A stretch of DNA of 64,000 nucleotides from Paenibacillus helianthi (GTDB lineage Bacteria; Bacillota; Bacilli; Paenibacillales; Paenibacillaceae), in assembly GCF_001909055.1 (NCBI RefSeq), contig NZ_LVWI01000032.1:1-64000 (forward strand), in the 5' to 3' direction. The notes beneath the pieces are model-generated. The model saw nothing but the letters and a program-made list of their open reading frames with translations, did not search any database and was not told the origin of the DNA. Positions 1 through 8,813 of this stretch are shown piece by piece. Within the stretch, counting starts at the first letter, position 1. Each line of letters starts with the position of its first letter. A program made the translations under genes and the position numbers.

Positions 1-1055
1 GTTCCTTCATAATAGAACGGATTTTCTGTACTGAGCGCAAACCGTCTCGTGTTCTGATACACCGGATCATCGTTCTTCAAATAGCCCAGGTACGGAATGG
101 AGATCAGCCCCGGAGTGCCGGCATCATCCATCAGGCAGTAATTGCCGAAGCCGTCGGTCTCGTAAGCGTACATCGGCCCGAATTCAGGATGGCGGTAAAT
201 CCCGTACAGCTTGATGCCGTGATCCACCTCGAACTCCAGCGCCTTCAGCTCGGCCAGCAAATCCATGTCCCGGAAGACCCACTCGGCAAACTCCTGCATC
301 TGGCGCAAGGCGACAACGGCAAACATATTGCCGGGAATGTTGTAGTGGAAATCACAGGCGTCATCGCTGGAACGGAACCCGGACCAGATCATCCCGGTAT
401 AGTTCACCGGCATGCCAAGTCCGTTATTTCGCAACGAGTCTTCCGGAATACCGTTGTTGCGGGTGAAGCGGTATGGTGACTGCTCGAAGTGGTGCTGCTC
501 TTTTTTGAACACCTCGAGGATGGTACGCAGGGCAGACTTGAACTCCGCATCGAAGAAGTCGGTAATCCCGGTTTCCTGCCAGTAGGTATACGCGAGACGC
601 ACCACGAAGCACAGGGAATCAATCTCGAATTTGCGCTCCCAGACCCATGGGGACATCTCGGTCACGTCCGTGGTGTTCCAGTGCCAGTCATTGGCATATT
701 CATTAAACGCATTGGCGTACGGATCAATGTGGATGTACTGGATATGACGTTTGATCAGGCCGCCGATGATGCGCTGCAGATCCGGGTCGTTTTTGGCCAG
801 CGGCACATAATGGATGACCTGTTCCACCGAATCGCGCAGCCAAGAAGCCGGGATATCTCCGGTAATGACAAAGGTGGTGCCATCCTCCATCCGCTTCGTC
901 GTGGTCTCCAGGGTGTTCGGAAAACAGTTTTTGAACAGCTGCAGCAGCTTGGGCCGGTGGGCCAGCTTCACTTCCGCTTCAGCCAGCACCTCCTGTACGG
1001 CTTGCGGCAGTTCGAGCTTCGGCATCGGGATTTTCGGTAATCTGAATTGTTCCAA
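1..1055 (-). CDS. GH125 exo-alpha-1,6-mannosidase (3' end cut by window edge)
   Basis: Probable glycoside hydrolase family 125 (DUF1237) enzyme that removes alpha-1,6-linked mannose from mannans or N-glycan cores. About 351 codons are visible; the C-terminus lies beyond the left edge (the family is usually about 420-450 residues). Near residues 66-76 the protein reads GDIPASWLRDS, the conserved substrate-site segment, followed by WHWNTTDVTEMSPWVWERKF. I chose a TTG start at 1055 (MEQFRLPKIP) because AGAAGGAG lies about 10 bases upstream; an in-frame ATG ten codons later is the alternative. It follows the GH38 gene by about 30 bp as the last visible gene of the mannoside operon. Family call is by motif reading. 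Confidence 0.85.
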   Translation of the reverse strand, partial: MEQFRLPKIPMPKLELPQAVQEVLAEAEVKLAHRPKLLQLFKNCFPNTLETTTKRMEDGTTFVITGDIPASWLRDSVEQVIHYVPLAKNDPDLQRIIGGLIKRHIQYIHIDPYANAFNEYANDWHWNTTDVTEMSPWVWERKFEIDSLCFVVRLAYTYWQETGITDFFDAEFKSALRTILEVFKKEQHHFEQSPYRFTRNNGIPEDSLRNNGLGMPVNYTGMIWSGFRSSDDACDFHYNIPGNMFAVVALRQMQEFAEWVFRDMDLLAELKALEFEVDHGIKLYGIYRHPEFGPMYAYETDGFGNYCLMDDAGTPGLISIPYLGYLKNDDPVYQNTRRFALSTENPFYYEG

Positions 1056-1087
1056 GGAAGGGACACTCCTTCTGTTCGAATAGTCGT

Positions 1088-4000
1088 TTATTTCACGTAA
1101 ATCGTCTGGATCTCAAAAGGGGCAAAGTGCAGCTCGAATTCACCTGGGTGATGGGCGACAGGCTCCAGCTTCTCCTCCAGCGCATTGGACCGGTACACTT
1201 CGCTGAACGGCTGGTTCCAGCCCAGCGTCACGGTTTCCCGTCCGCCCGCGGATTCATAGAACCGCAGCACGCAGCCCTGACCGTCCTCGGATGGCTTCAC
1301 GGTGTCCAGCACAACATGCTGCCCACTGAAGCGGATGAAACCGCTGGTGGATGGCAGCTGTCCCGTCTTCCCTTCGGCTGCGGTGACCTGCACCTCATGA
1401 TTCAGCTCCGCGGCCTTGCGCAGCGTATGGGCACTCCGCCAATCGCCCGGGTGGGGATAGAGCGAATAGGTGAAGTCATGAACGCCGAGGTCCGCAGTGG
1501 CGTCCGGCCATTGCGGCGCACGCAGCAAGGACAGGCGGATCGTGCTTCCTTGAATGTCGTAGCCGTATTTGCAGTCATTCAGCAGGCTGACGCCGTATCC
1601 ATGTTCGGATACATCCACAAAACGGTGTCCGCAGACCTCGTACTGCGCCTGTTCCCAGCTGGTATTGCGGTGCGTGGGACGCTCCAGCGCGCCAAAAGGA
1701 ATCTCATAGGTCGCTTTGTCTGCGACCACATCGACCGGGAAGCCGACCTTCAGCAGCTTGTGGGCTTCCTTCCAGTCCACATGGGTCTTGAAATCGATTC
1801 TGCGGTCATGGGCATACAGGATCAGATCCTGGGTGATCTGCGACTGGCCCAGCGTCCAGCGGAATCTCAGCACATCCCGGACTTGGCCGGAGTGAAGCAC
1901 GTATTTCTCCACCAGCTCGGCCTCGCCGGCGGGCTGGGCTTCATAGCGGCTGTCGATATCCCAGGCATCCCAGAGTGTCGGACGGTCATGGAAGAAGTGG
2001 AATTGGTTGGCCCGTCCGCCCTGCTGCACCACTTCCCGTTCGGCCGCTTTGTCGAACAGGCTGGTGATTTCGCCCCGTTCATTGAACGTCAGGCGGTAGT
2101 GCGGGGTCTCCCAGCGGTCATTCAGGACGGTGCGTTCCGGCCTATTCACTGCTTCCGGGCTTTCCGGCGTTGGCCGTTCCCCGCGTTTCAGCCAGATCGT
2201 CTTATACCCCATAGCCGGAATGGCGGGGACATGAATGTAAGCGGTCTGTTGACCCGTTGTCGGGCCCATAGCCTCGTCTACTGTTGACAAACCGGCCACA
2301 AGATCTATCGGAAGTGCATTTCCTGACGCGTCATATGCTGATATATTCCGTTCATTTTCCGTTGGTTTATTTTCCGTTTGTCTATTTGCTGTTGGTTCCC
2401 TATCTGATGCTTCTGTATCTGCCCATGGAATGGCAACGACTGCATCACGCGCCCAGCCGAGGCTGTTGAACAGCACGTGAGGCTGGCCTTCGCCTGCTGT
2501 TGTGACCTGAGCCGCCAGGGCTTCCAGCCCCGGCTGCAGCGCTGCCTCACCAAGGGCGAATACCTCGCGGTATTCCTTCTCCGAAGTCTCATAGGCTTCG
2601 GTGATGGCCGAGCCGGGAATAATGTCGTGGAACTGGTTCAGCAGTATCCGCTTCCAGCCGTGATGCAGCTGTTCGGCACTGCTGCTGCGCAGCTCGGGCT
2701 TCATGGCAGGAGCGGCCAGGGTCTGCCACAGCTCAGCCTCACGGTAGAGAATCTCCGCCTTGCGGTTGTTCCGCTTGTTGCGGCCATGTGTGGTATAGGT
2801 GCCGCGGTGCAGCTCCAGATACAGATCGCCGCGCCATTCGGGCAGCTTGGGCTGCCGCTCTTCCATGCCTGCGAAGAAATCTGCGGCGCTGCTGAAGGTA
2901 CTGGCCGGCTGGCCGACCATCAGGTCTGCACGGCGGATGTATTCCAGCATCTCGCGGGTGACACCTCCGCCGCCGTCGCCATGGCCGTAGAGCAGCATCT
3001 GCTCGTTATGGGTTTTCTTTTCGCGGAAGGATTGCCAGTGTTCATGCACGTCCTTCGGCAGCGTATTTTCGTTCACCCCATGGTTGAGGTAGGACAGCAT
3101 CGGGGTGCCGTCAATGCCCACCCAATGGAACAGATCGTACGGAAATACGTTGGTGTCATTCCAGCCGAGCTTCGTGGTCATGAAATAGCGCACGCCGCCA
3201 TGCCGCATAATCTGCGGCAGTGAAGCGCAGTAGCCGAAGGTATCCGGCAACCATTCAATCTCTGAGGTCTGGCCGAATTCCTTCTGGTAGAACCGCTGGC
3301 CGTAGAGCATCTGGCGCATCAGGGACTCTCCGCTCGGGATGTTCAGGTCCGGCTCGACCCACATGCCACCGACCAGCTCCCACCGGCCTTCACGAATTCG
3401 CTCTTTGACCTTGGCGAACAGGACCGGGTCGTTTTCCTTGAGATATTCGAACAGCTGCGGCTGGCTCTGGGCGAATTGATAGTCCGGGTATTCGTCCATT
3501 AAGGCATTGACGGTGGAGAAGGTCCGGCTGGTCTTCCGCACGGTCTCCCGCGCCGGCCACAGCCAGGCAATGTCGATATGCGACTGGCCGACCATATGAA
3601 TGGTGCCTTCTGCGTTGCCGCCAATCCCTGCAATATCTGTACGCAGCGCCTCTTCCAGGGCGGCTACAGCACTGCCTTCACGAACCTCAGGCTCATTTAA
3701 ATTCAAATATTCGTCCATCACCCGGTACAAGGCTTCCAGCATCCGCGCGCGGCGCATATCCGCTTCGGGCAGCAGGACCGCCGCATCGCGGACGATGACG
3801 GCGGTATACATCAGGCTCTGGACCGGCTCATTGACCCGTACCAGCCAGGTGCGGATGGCCCGGATCGGCGGCTGGATGACTGCCTGCTGATTCAGCGGGT
3901 CCACCGGCTCGGGAATGGGATCAAACAATTCGATTTCCAGCTCCAGCGGCCGGCCGTCCCGCGAGGCTTCCAGGGTTACAAAGGTGTGGTTCCGGTCAAG

Positions 4001-4297
4001 GCCGTGGCGGGATTCCCCGTTTACCCGCAGCAAGGCCTCGCCGCCCGACTCAAATATGAGCCCCGTACGCTGCCCTTGCCATTCTGCCGGGATCGTAAGC
4101 GAAAGGCGAAAAAAGTAGGTGGTTCCCTGCACACTCGGGAACAGGTTGAAATCTCCGCCTTCGGTATACGGCCGCATTCCGTCATATTGACCCGGCACGG
4201 TATAGACCGAAGCCTGAATGTCCCAGCCTTCCAGCGCCTGCTGCTCCAGCCATTGCCGCTCGGACAGCTCGCGGATGAATCTTCTAATCCGTTCCAT
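1088..4297 (-). CDS. GH38 alpha-mannosidase
   Basis: Large (1069-residue) family 38 retaining alpha-mannosidase, normal length for bacterial members. HIDIAWLW at about residue 245 carries the metal-binding His/Asp pair, and EWLPDTFGY around residue 355 holds the catalytic Asp nucleophile. No signal peptide is visible, so it probably acts in the cytoplasm on imported manno-oligosaccharides. ATG 4297 is preceded by GGAGGGG at 5 bases; an upstream GTG adds only six residues. The start overlaps the end of the upstream GH3 gene by 14 bp, which suggests translational coupling. With GH125 and the sugar transporter it forms an alpha-mannoside utilisation operon. Confidence 0.92.
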   Translation of the reverse strand: MERIRRFIRELSERQWLEQQALEGWDIQASVYTVPGQYDGMRPYTEGGDFNLFPSVQGTTYFFRLSLTIPAEWQGQRTGLIFESGGEALLRVNGESRHGLDRNHTFVTLEASRDGRPLELEIELFDPIPEPVDPLNQQAVIQPPIRAIRTWLVRVNEPVQSLMYTAVIVRDAAVLLPEADMRRARMLEALYRVMDEYLNLNEPEVREGSAVAALEEALRTDIAGIGGNAEGTIHMVGQSHIDIAWLWPARETVRKTSRTFSTVNALMDEYPDYQFAQSQPQLFEYLKENDPVLFAKVKERIREGRWELVGGMWVEPDLNIPSGESLMRQMLYGQRFYQKEFGQTSEIEWLPDTFGYCASLPQIMRHGGVRYFMTTKLGWNDTNVFPYDLFHWVGIDGTPMLSYLNHGVNENTLPKDVHEHWQSFREKKTHNEQMLLYGHGDGGGGVTREMLEYIRRADLMVGQPASTFSSAADFFAGMEERQPKLPEWRGDLYLELHRGTYTTHGRNKRNNRKAEILYREAELWQTLAAPAMKPELRSSSAEQLHHGWKRILLNQFHDIIPGSAITEAYETSEKEYREVFALGEAALQPGLEALAAQVTTAGEGQPHVLFNSLGWARDAVVAIPWADTEASDREPTANRQTENKPTENERNISAYDASGNALPIDLVAGLSTVDEAMGPTTGQQTAYIHVPAIPAMGYKTIWLKRGERPTPESPEAVNRPERTVLNDRWETPHYRLTFNERGEITSLFDKAAEREVVQQGGRANQFHFFHDRPTLWDAWDIDSRYEAQPAGEAELVEKYVLHSGQVRDVLRFRWTLGQSQITQDLILYAHDRRIDFKTHVDWKEAHKLLKVGFPVDVVADKATYEIPFGALERPTHRNTSWEQAQYEVCGHRFVDVSEHGYGVSLLNDCKYGYDIQGSTIRLSLLRAPQWPDATADLGVHDFTYSLYPHPGDWRSAHTLRKAAELNHEVQVTAAEGKTGQLPSTSGFIRFSGQHVVLDTVKPSEDGQGCVLRFYESAGGRETVTLGWNQPFSEVYRSNALEEKLEPVAHHPGEFELHFAPFEIQTIYVK

Positions 4298-6827
4298 GTA
4301 ACCCCTCCGTTCCACGCGAACCCTCCGTTACCTCGAGTGCAGCTTCCAGTACCTCATTGACATGACGGCCCACCAGCACCTTGAATCCGCCCGGCTCCAC
4401 GACAGGCTGAGCCTCCGGGCCGATATATTGCAGCTGCTCCAAGCCGACTTCAAATTCCACGATTTGCGCTGCGCCTGGAGCCAGCGTGATTTTGCGGAAG
4501 CCTTTGAGTTCCTTCGCGGGTCTGGACACCTTGCTCACCACGTCGGAAATGTAGAGCTGAACGACCTCGGCGCCTTCCCGTTCTCCCGTGTTGGTCACGG
4601 TGACCCGTACGGTTGCGGTTTGGTCTGCCGTGATTGCCTGTGGCTCCACCTGGAGTTCTGAGTAGCGGAAGCTCGTATAGCTCAGTCCGAACCCGAACGG
4701 GTAGCGGGGCTGCGAATCGGCTTCCAGATATTGTTTTCCGCGTGAACGCTTGCCGTTGTAGTACACCGGAAGCTGACCCACATCCTTCGGCCAGGAGATG
4801 GTCAGCCGTCCGGAAGGATTCACGTCTCCGAACAGAATATCCGCCACCGCATGGCCGCCCTCCTGGCCGGGATACCAGGCTTCCAAAATGGCATCTGCGT
4901 GTTCCTCAATCCAGGGCTCACTCACCGGACGGCCGTTGATATAGACCACAATGACCGGCTTGCCCAGCTGATGAATTTCCTTGAACAGTTCCCGCTGCAC
5001 ACCTGAGAGGGCCAGTGAGATCCGGTCAATCCCTTCGCCGCAGTCCATATCGCTCCAGGCATGCTCCGTCACTTTTGACGCTCCGGTCTTCAGGTCGATA
5101 CTGCCTTCGCCGAAATCGCGGGCACTTGAGCCGCCAAGCACCATAACCACCGTGTCGGCCTGCGCGGCGCAGGCCAAGGCGGCTTCGAAGCCTTCCCTGT
5201 CCTCGCCTTTGATCCGGCAGCCGGGGGCATACAGCACCCGCTCCGCTCCAAGCTTGCTGCGGACACCGTCTAAGACGGTGACGATGCTGGACCGCGGCTG
5301 CGGTGAGGTATAATCCCCCAGCTGATTGTACGGTGCATCGGCGTTCGGGCCGATGACCGCAACCTTGCCGGTGCTCCCGCTGCCGCAATTGCCTGTGGCA
5401 CTCGAACTGACGCAGCCACTCAGGCTGTTGTCCGCGCCACTCGAACAAATGCTGCCACTCCTACCGTTGCCTACGCCGCTCGCACGGATGCCGCCACTGC
5501 TGCCGCTGTTGCCTGCACCATTCGCACCGACGCGGCCATCGCTGCCAGGATTGCCTACACCGCTCGCACGGACGCCGTCACTGGTGCCCCCGCTGACCTT
5601 TAGCGGCAGTGTCCCGCCTTCATTCTTCAGCAGAATGATGCTCTCCGCAGCCAGCCTCCGGGCCAGCTCCCGGTGCTTCGCGCTGCCGATGAACTTCTCC
5701 GCCGCCTCCGGATCGGCGTATGGCTGCTCGAACAGGCCGAGCCTGAACTTCAGCTCCAGCACCCGCTGCACGGCGCGGTCCAGGACCTCCACCGCCAGCT
5801 TGCCGCTGCGGACAGCACCGACGAGATGTTCTCCGAACATGACGCCGGACATCTCCATATCGATCCCCGCTGTGATGGCCTGCACCGACGCATCCAAACC
5901 ATCCTCGGCGACGTCATGGCCGGCGGCCAGCATTTCGATAGCGCCGCAATCGGTAATCACGAGGCCGTCAAAGCCCCATGCCCCCCGGAGAATCTCCTCC
6001 AGGAGTGCGGTATTCGTTGTACAGGGCACGCCGTCAATCTCATGGTAGGCGGGCATAACGGACACCGCGCCTGCTTCCACCGCCTTCTTGAACGGAAGTA
6101 AATCCACTTCCAGCAGCTCGCGCCAGCCCATATGCACCGGACCGGCATTGCGGCCGCCCTCGGAGCTGCCGTACCCGACAAAGTGCTTCAGTGTAGCGCC
6201 CACACTATCCGGGCTGCTCAGCGATTCTCCCTGCAGCCCCTCCACGGCGGCAACGGCCAGCTCGCTGATCAGGTAGGCATCTTCGCCAAAGCATTCCTCC
6301 GTCCGGCCCCACCGGGGATCGCGCACCACATCCAGCACCGGCGAGTAGGTCACCGTTCCACCCTGGCTCCGGGTTTCCAGTGCCACCGCCCGGCACATCT
6401 CCCGGTACAGGTCCACATTCCACGAGCTGCCCAGTGACAGCGGAACCGGAAATACGGTCGCCCCGATGGCCATATGGCCGTGCGAGCACTCTTCCCCGAT
6501 CAGGATCGGGATGCCGAGGCGCGAGTTCTCGATGGCATAACGCTGAATCGCATTCACTGCCTCCGCCCCCTGGCGCGGGGACAGCCCGCTGGCCAGGGTC
6601 ACTCCGGTCCACGGATCCGCGCGGAGCATGCCGTAGAGCGAGCCGATGCCCGTTTCTGCTACCTGACGTTTAAAATCCTCAGTAAGAGTAATCTCCCCTT
6701 CAGTATGTTCGTAGACTTGCCAGCCGAAGGGCTGAACCAGCTGTGCAGCCTTTTCTTCCAAGGTCATCTGTCCCAGCAGATGCTCTGCCCGTTCCCGGGC
6801 CGGTCTGTCTGGATCTGTATAGGTCAT
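4284..6827 (-). CDS. GH3 beta-glycosidase with low-complexity inter-domain linker
   Basis: Family 3 glycoside hydrolase of the beta-glucosidase/beta-xylosidase type, about 847 residues. The N-terminal barrel shows DPRWGRTEECFGED and KHFVGYG, and the nucleophile region GLVITDCGAIEML near residue 295. The C-terminal sandwich has YPGQEGGHAVADILFGD and a fibronectin-like end. No signal peptide is seen, so it is likely cytoplasmic. Between the two catalytic domains lies a roughly 75-residue Gly/Ser/Asn-rich stretch encoded by a short tandem repeat, which I do not expect in this family. ATG 6827 follows GGGAG at 8 bases; an in-frame GTG at 6836 is also possible. The exact substrate (glucoside, xyloside or GlcNAc-containing) cannot be fixed from sequence. 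Confidence 0.9.
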   Translation of the reverse strand: MTYTDPDRPARERAEHLLGQMTLEEKAAQLVQPFGWQVYEHTEGEITLTEDFKRQVAETGIGSLYGMLRADPWTGVTLASGLSPRQGAEAVNAIQRYAIENSRLGIPILIGEECSHGHMAIGATVFPVPLSLGSSWNVDLYREMCRAVALETRSQGGTVTYSPVLDVVRDPRWGRTEECFGEDAYLISELAVAAVEGLQGESLSSPDSVGATLKHFVGYGSSEGGRNAGPVHMGWRELLEVDLLPFKKAVEAGAVSVMPAYHEIDGVPCTTNTALLEEILRGAWGFDGLVITDCGAIEMLAAGHDVAEDGLDASVQAITAGIDMEMSGVMFGEHLVGAVRSGKLAVEVLDRAVQRVLELKFRLGLFEQPYADPEAAEKFIGSAKHRELARRLAAESIILLKNEGGTLPLKVSGGTSDGVRASGVGNPGSDGRVGANGAGNSGSSGGIRASGVGNGRSGSICSSGADNSLSGCVSSSATGNCGSGSTGKVAVIGPNADAPYNQLGDYTSPQPRSSIVTVLDGVRSKLGAERVLYAPGCRIKGEDREGFEAALACAAQADTVVMVLGGSSARDFGEGSIDLKTGASKVTEHAWSDMDCGEGIDRISLALSGVQRELFKEIHQLGKPVIVVYINGRPVSEPWIEEHADAILEAWYPGQEGGHAVADILFGDVNPSGRLTISWPKDVGQLPVYYNGKRSRGKQYLEADSQPRYPFGFGLSYTSFRYSELQVEPQAITADQTATVRVTVTNTGEREGAEVVQLYISDVVSKVSRPAKELKGFRKITLAPGAAQIVEFEVGLEQLQYIGPEAQPVVEPGGFKVLVGRHVNEVLEAALEVTEGSRGTEGLHGTD
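5389..5592. repeat. 39-42 bp tandem repeat inside the GH3 gene
   Basis: Five imperfect copies begin with TTGCCT or TTGTCC at 5389, 5428, 5467, 5509 and 5551, giving spacings of 39, 39, 42 and 42 bases. All spacings are multiples of three, so the reading frame is kept. On the coding strand they give Gly/Ser/Asn/Arg-rich units of the ASGVGN type, with a few cysteines. Confidence 0.8.
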
Positions 6828-6855
6828 ACTCTCCACTCCCTCTCTGGTGACGGTC

Positions 6856-7773
6856 TTATTCTTTCACGGCTCCTATCGTAAGACCCTGGATGAAATAACG
6901 CTGGAAGAATGGATAGGCAAAAATAATCGGACCCGTCGCCAGCACCACCATCGCCATACGCGAGGTATCCTGCGGCATAGAGCGAAGCGCCTCCATGCTG
7001 AGTGAGCTGTTGGTCGAGTTCTGCATAATGAACTGCATGCTGGTCTCGATCCGCATCAGCATAGACTGCAACGGCACCAGATTCGGATCATCGATGTAGA
7101 GCAGTGCATTGAACCAGTCATTCCAGTAACCCAAAGTACTGAACAGGGCAATGGTCGCCAGACCGGGCAATGAGAGCGGCAGTACCAGTGTAAGGAAGAT
7201 GCGGAATTCGCCTGCGCCGTCGATTTTACCGGATTCGAGAATGGCATCGGGAACGCTGGTACTGTAAAAAGTACGTAGGATCATAATGTAAAAGGCGTTG
7301 ACCGCCAGCGGCATCACGAGCGCCCAGATCGTATCCTTCAGGCCCAGAAACTGTGTAACGATAATATAGGTCGGAACGAGCCCGCCGTTGAAGAGCATGG
7401 TGAAGAAGGCAAAGAACGCAAAGAAATTGCGGTATCTGAAGCTTTTACGCGAAATGGCATAGGCATAAAAAGAAATAAACAGCAGGCTGATCAGTGTGCC
7501 GAGCACCGTCACGAGGATGGTCACCCCATAGGATTGCAACAGCATATCTCCCGACTGGAATACATATTTGTACGCACCCAGACTCCATTTAGCCGGGAAC
7601 AGACTGTAGCCGTCTCTGGCCAATGCTCCTTCATCCGTGAAGGAAATGATGACTACAAAGATAAATGGGAATACGCACAGTAATGCAAAAACACCGGCAA
7701 ACAGATTAAACAGCACGTTCCAGGTTTTGGAGAGCTTATGAAAATCACGTTTTTTATTGACAATAGTGGACAT
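6856..7773 (-). CDS. Carbohydrate ABC transporter permease (YtcP/LplC type)
   Basis: Inner-membrane permease of a CUT1-type sugar importer, 305 residues with about six hydrophobic segments. The cytoplasmic EAA-loop reads ESGKIDGAGEFRIF before LPLSLPGLATI, typical of the LplC/YtcP branch. ATG 7773 is chosen because AAAGGAG lies 8 bases upstream; the longer GTG start adds three residues over that site. It sits between the LplB-type permease (about 23 bp upstream) and GH3. No ATPase gene is present in the locus, so the importer probably borrows a shared MsmX-like ATPase encoded elsewhere (inference). Confidence 0.92.
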   Translation of the reverse strand: MSTIVNKKRDFHKLSKTWNVLFNLFAGVFALLCVFPFIFVVIISFTDEGALARDGYSLFPAKWSLGAYKYVFQSGDMLLQSYGVTILVTVLGTLISLLFISFYAYAISRKSFRYRNFFAFFAFFTMLFNGGLVPTYIIVTQFLGLKDTIWALVMPLAVNAFYIMILRTFYSTSVPDAILESGKIDGAGEFRIFLTLVLPLSLPGLATIALFSTLGYWNDWFNALLYIDDPNLVPLQSMLMRIETSMQFIMQNSTNSSLSMEALRSMPQDTSRMAMVVLATGPIIFAYPFFQRYFIQGLTIGAVKE

Positions 7774-7796
7774 CTGGTTCACTCCTTTCGCCCTGA

Positions 7797-8735
7797 CTAG
7801 AATAAGGCGCTGTCCTTGTTGAATTTACGCACGATATAGTTCGAGGTAATGACAAGCACGAAGCCGACTACGGATTGATATAGCCCCGCCGCAGTACTCA
7901 TGCCAATCTCGCCTGTAGATTTGAGGCCTTGGTAGACATAGGTATCGATAACGTTCGTAACACTGTAGAGCGTCCCGGAGTTGCGGGGCACCTGGTAGAA
8001 CAGGCCGAAGTCGGCGTAAAAGATTTTTCCGATGGCCAGCAGCGTCATGATCGTAATAATCGGGCTGAGCAGCGGCAGCGTGATGTTCTTGATCTGCTGG
8101 AATTTGCCTGCACCGTCGATCATCGCCGCTTCATACAGCGATTTGTCGATACCCATAATAGCGGCCAGATAGACTACGCTGTTATAGCCGAGCGCCTTCC
8201 ACAGATACACGAGCACGAGGATGACCGGCCAGTATTTTTTCTCGGAATACCAGTTGATGGGTTCTGCTCCAAAATAGCCTAGGATCTGGTTCAGCACACC
8301 GCTCTCGGAGCTGAGAAAGCTGAAGGCAAAGTAGCCGACTACAACCCAGGACAGAAAGTACGGCAGGAACATGCCGGTCTGGTAGACCTTGGCCAGTTTT
8401 TTGTTGGCAATCTCTGCAAGCACAATCGCCATAACTACCGACAGCACCAGCCCCAGCAATATGAAAACGGCATTGTATAAAAGTGTGTTGCGGGTGATGA
8501 TATACGCGTCATTCGTAGTGAACAGAAACTTAAAGTTATCCCAGCCCACCCACTTGCTGTGGAAAATGCTTGCCCAGAAGCCCTCCCGGCTGTAGCGGTA
8601 TTCTTTAAAAGCAATAACCGTCCCTACCATCGGCAGATAGGAGAAAAAGAGGAACCACAGCGCGCCTGGTAGGACCATGAGCAGCATAACCTTGTCTTTG
8701 ATGATATTTCGGATGAATCCGCCAATCATTTTCAC
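7797..8735 (-). CDS. Carbohydrate ABC transporter permease (LplB/YteP type)
   Basis: Partner permease of the sugar importer, 312 residues, six hydrophobic segments, with EAAMIDGAGKFQQIKNITLP as the EAA loop that docks the ATPase. The LplB branch usually pairs with DUF3502 or large solute-binding lipoproteins, as here. A GTG start at 8735 has AGGAGGG 6-7 bases upstream; the ATG two codons later would be too far from it. The gene follows the binding-protein gene after a short gap holding a hairpin terminator, which may lower permease expression relative to the binding protein. Confidence 0.92.
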   Translation of the reverse strand: MKMIGGFIRNIIKDKVMLLMVLPGALWFLFFSYLPMVGTVIAFKEYRYSREGFWASIFHSKWVGWDNFKFLFTTNDAYIITRNTLLYNAVFILLGLVLSVVMAIVLAEIANKKLAKVYQTGMFLPYFLSWVVVGYFAFSFLSSESGVLNQILGYFGAEPINWYSEKKYWPVILVLVYLWKALGYNSVVYLAAIMGIDKSLYEAAMIDGAGKFQQIKNITLPLLSPIITIMTLLAIGKIFYADFGLFYQVPRNSGTLYSVTNVIDTYVYQGLKSTGEIGMSTAAGLYQSVVGFVLVITSNYIVRKFNKDSALF

Positions 8736-8754
8736 GTGGAGCCCTCCTAAACTG

Positions 8755-8798
8755 TAAAAGAAAAGACCGGGCTATAGGCTTGGCACCCGCCCGATCTT
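8755..8798 (-). terminator. Intercistronic hairpin terminator/attenuator
   Basis: On the minus strand AAGATCGGGC and GCCCGGTCTT pair over 10 bp (one G-U) around a 16-base loop and are followed by TTTTCTTTT. It lies between the solute-binding protein and the permeases, where partial termination is common in sugar importer operons. Confidence 0.75.
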
Positions 8799-8813
8799 CC
8801 TTAAGGGAATGAA

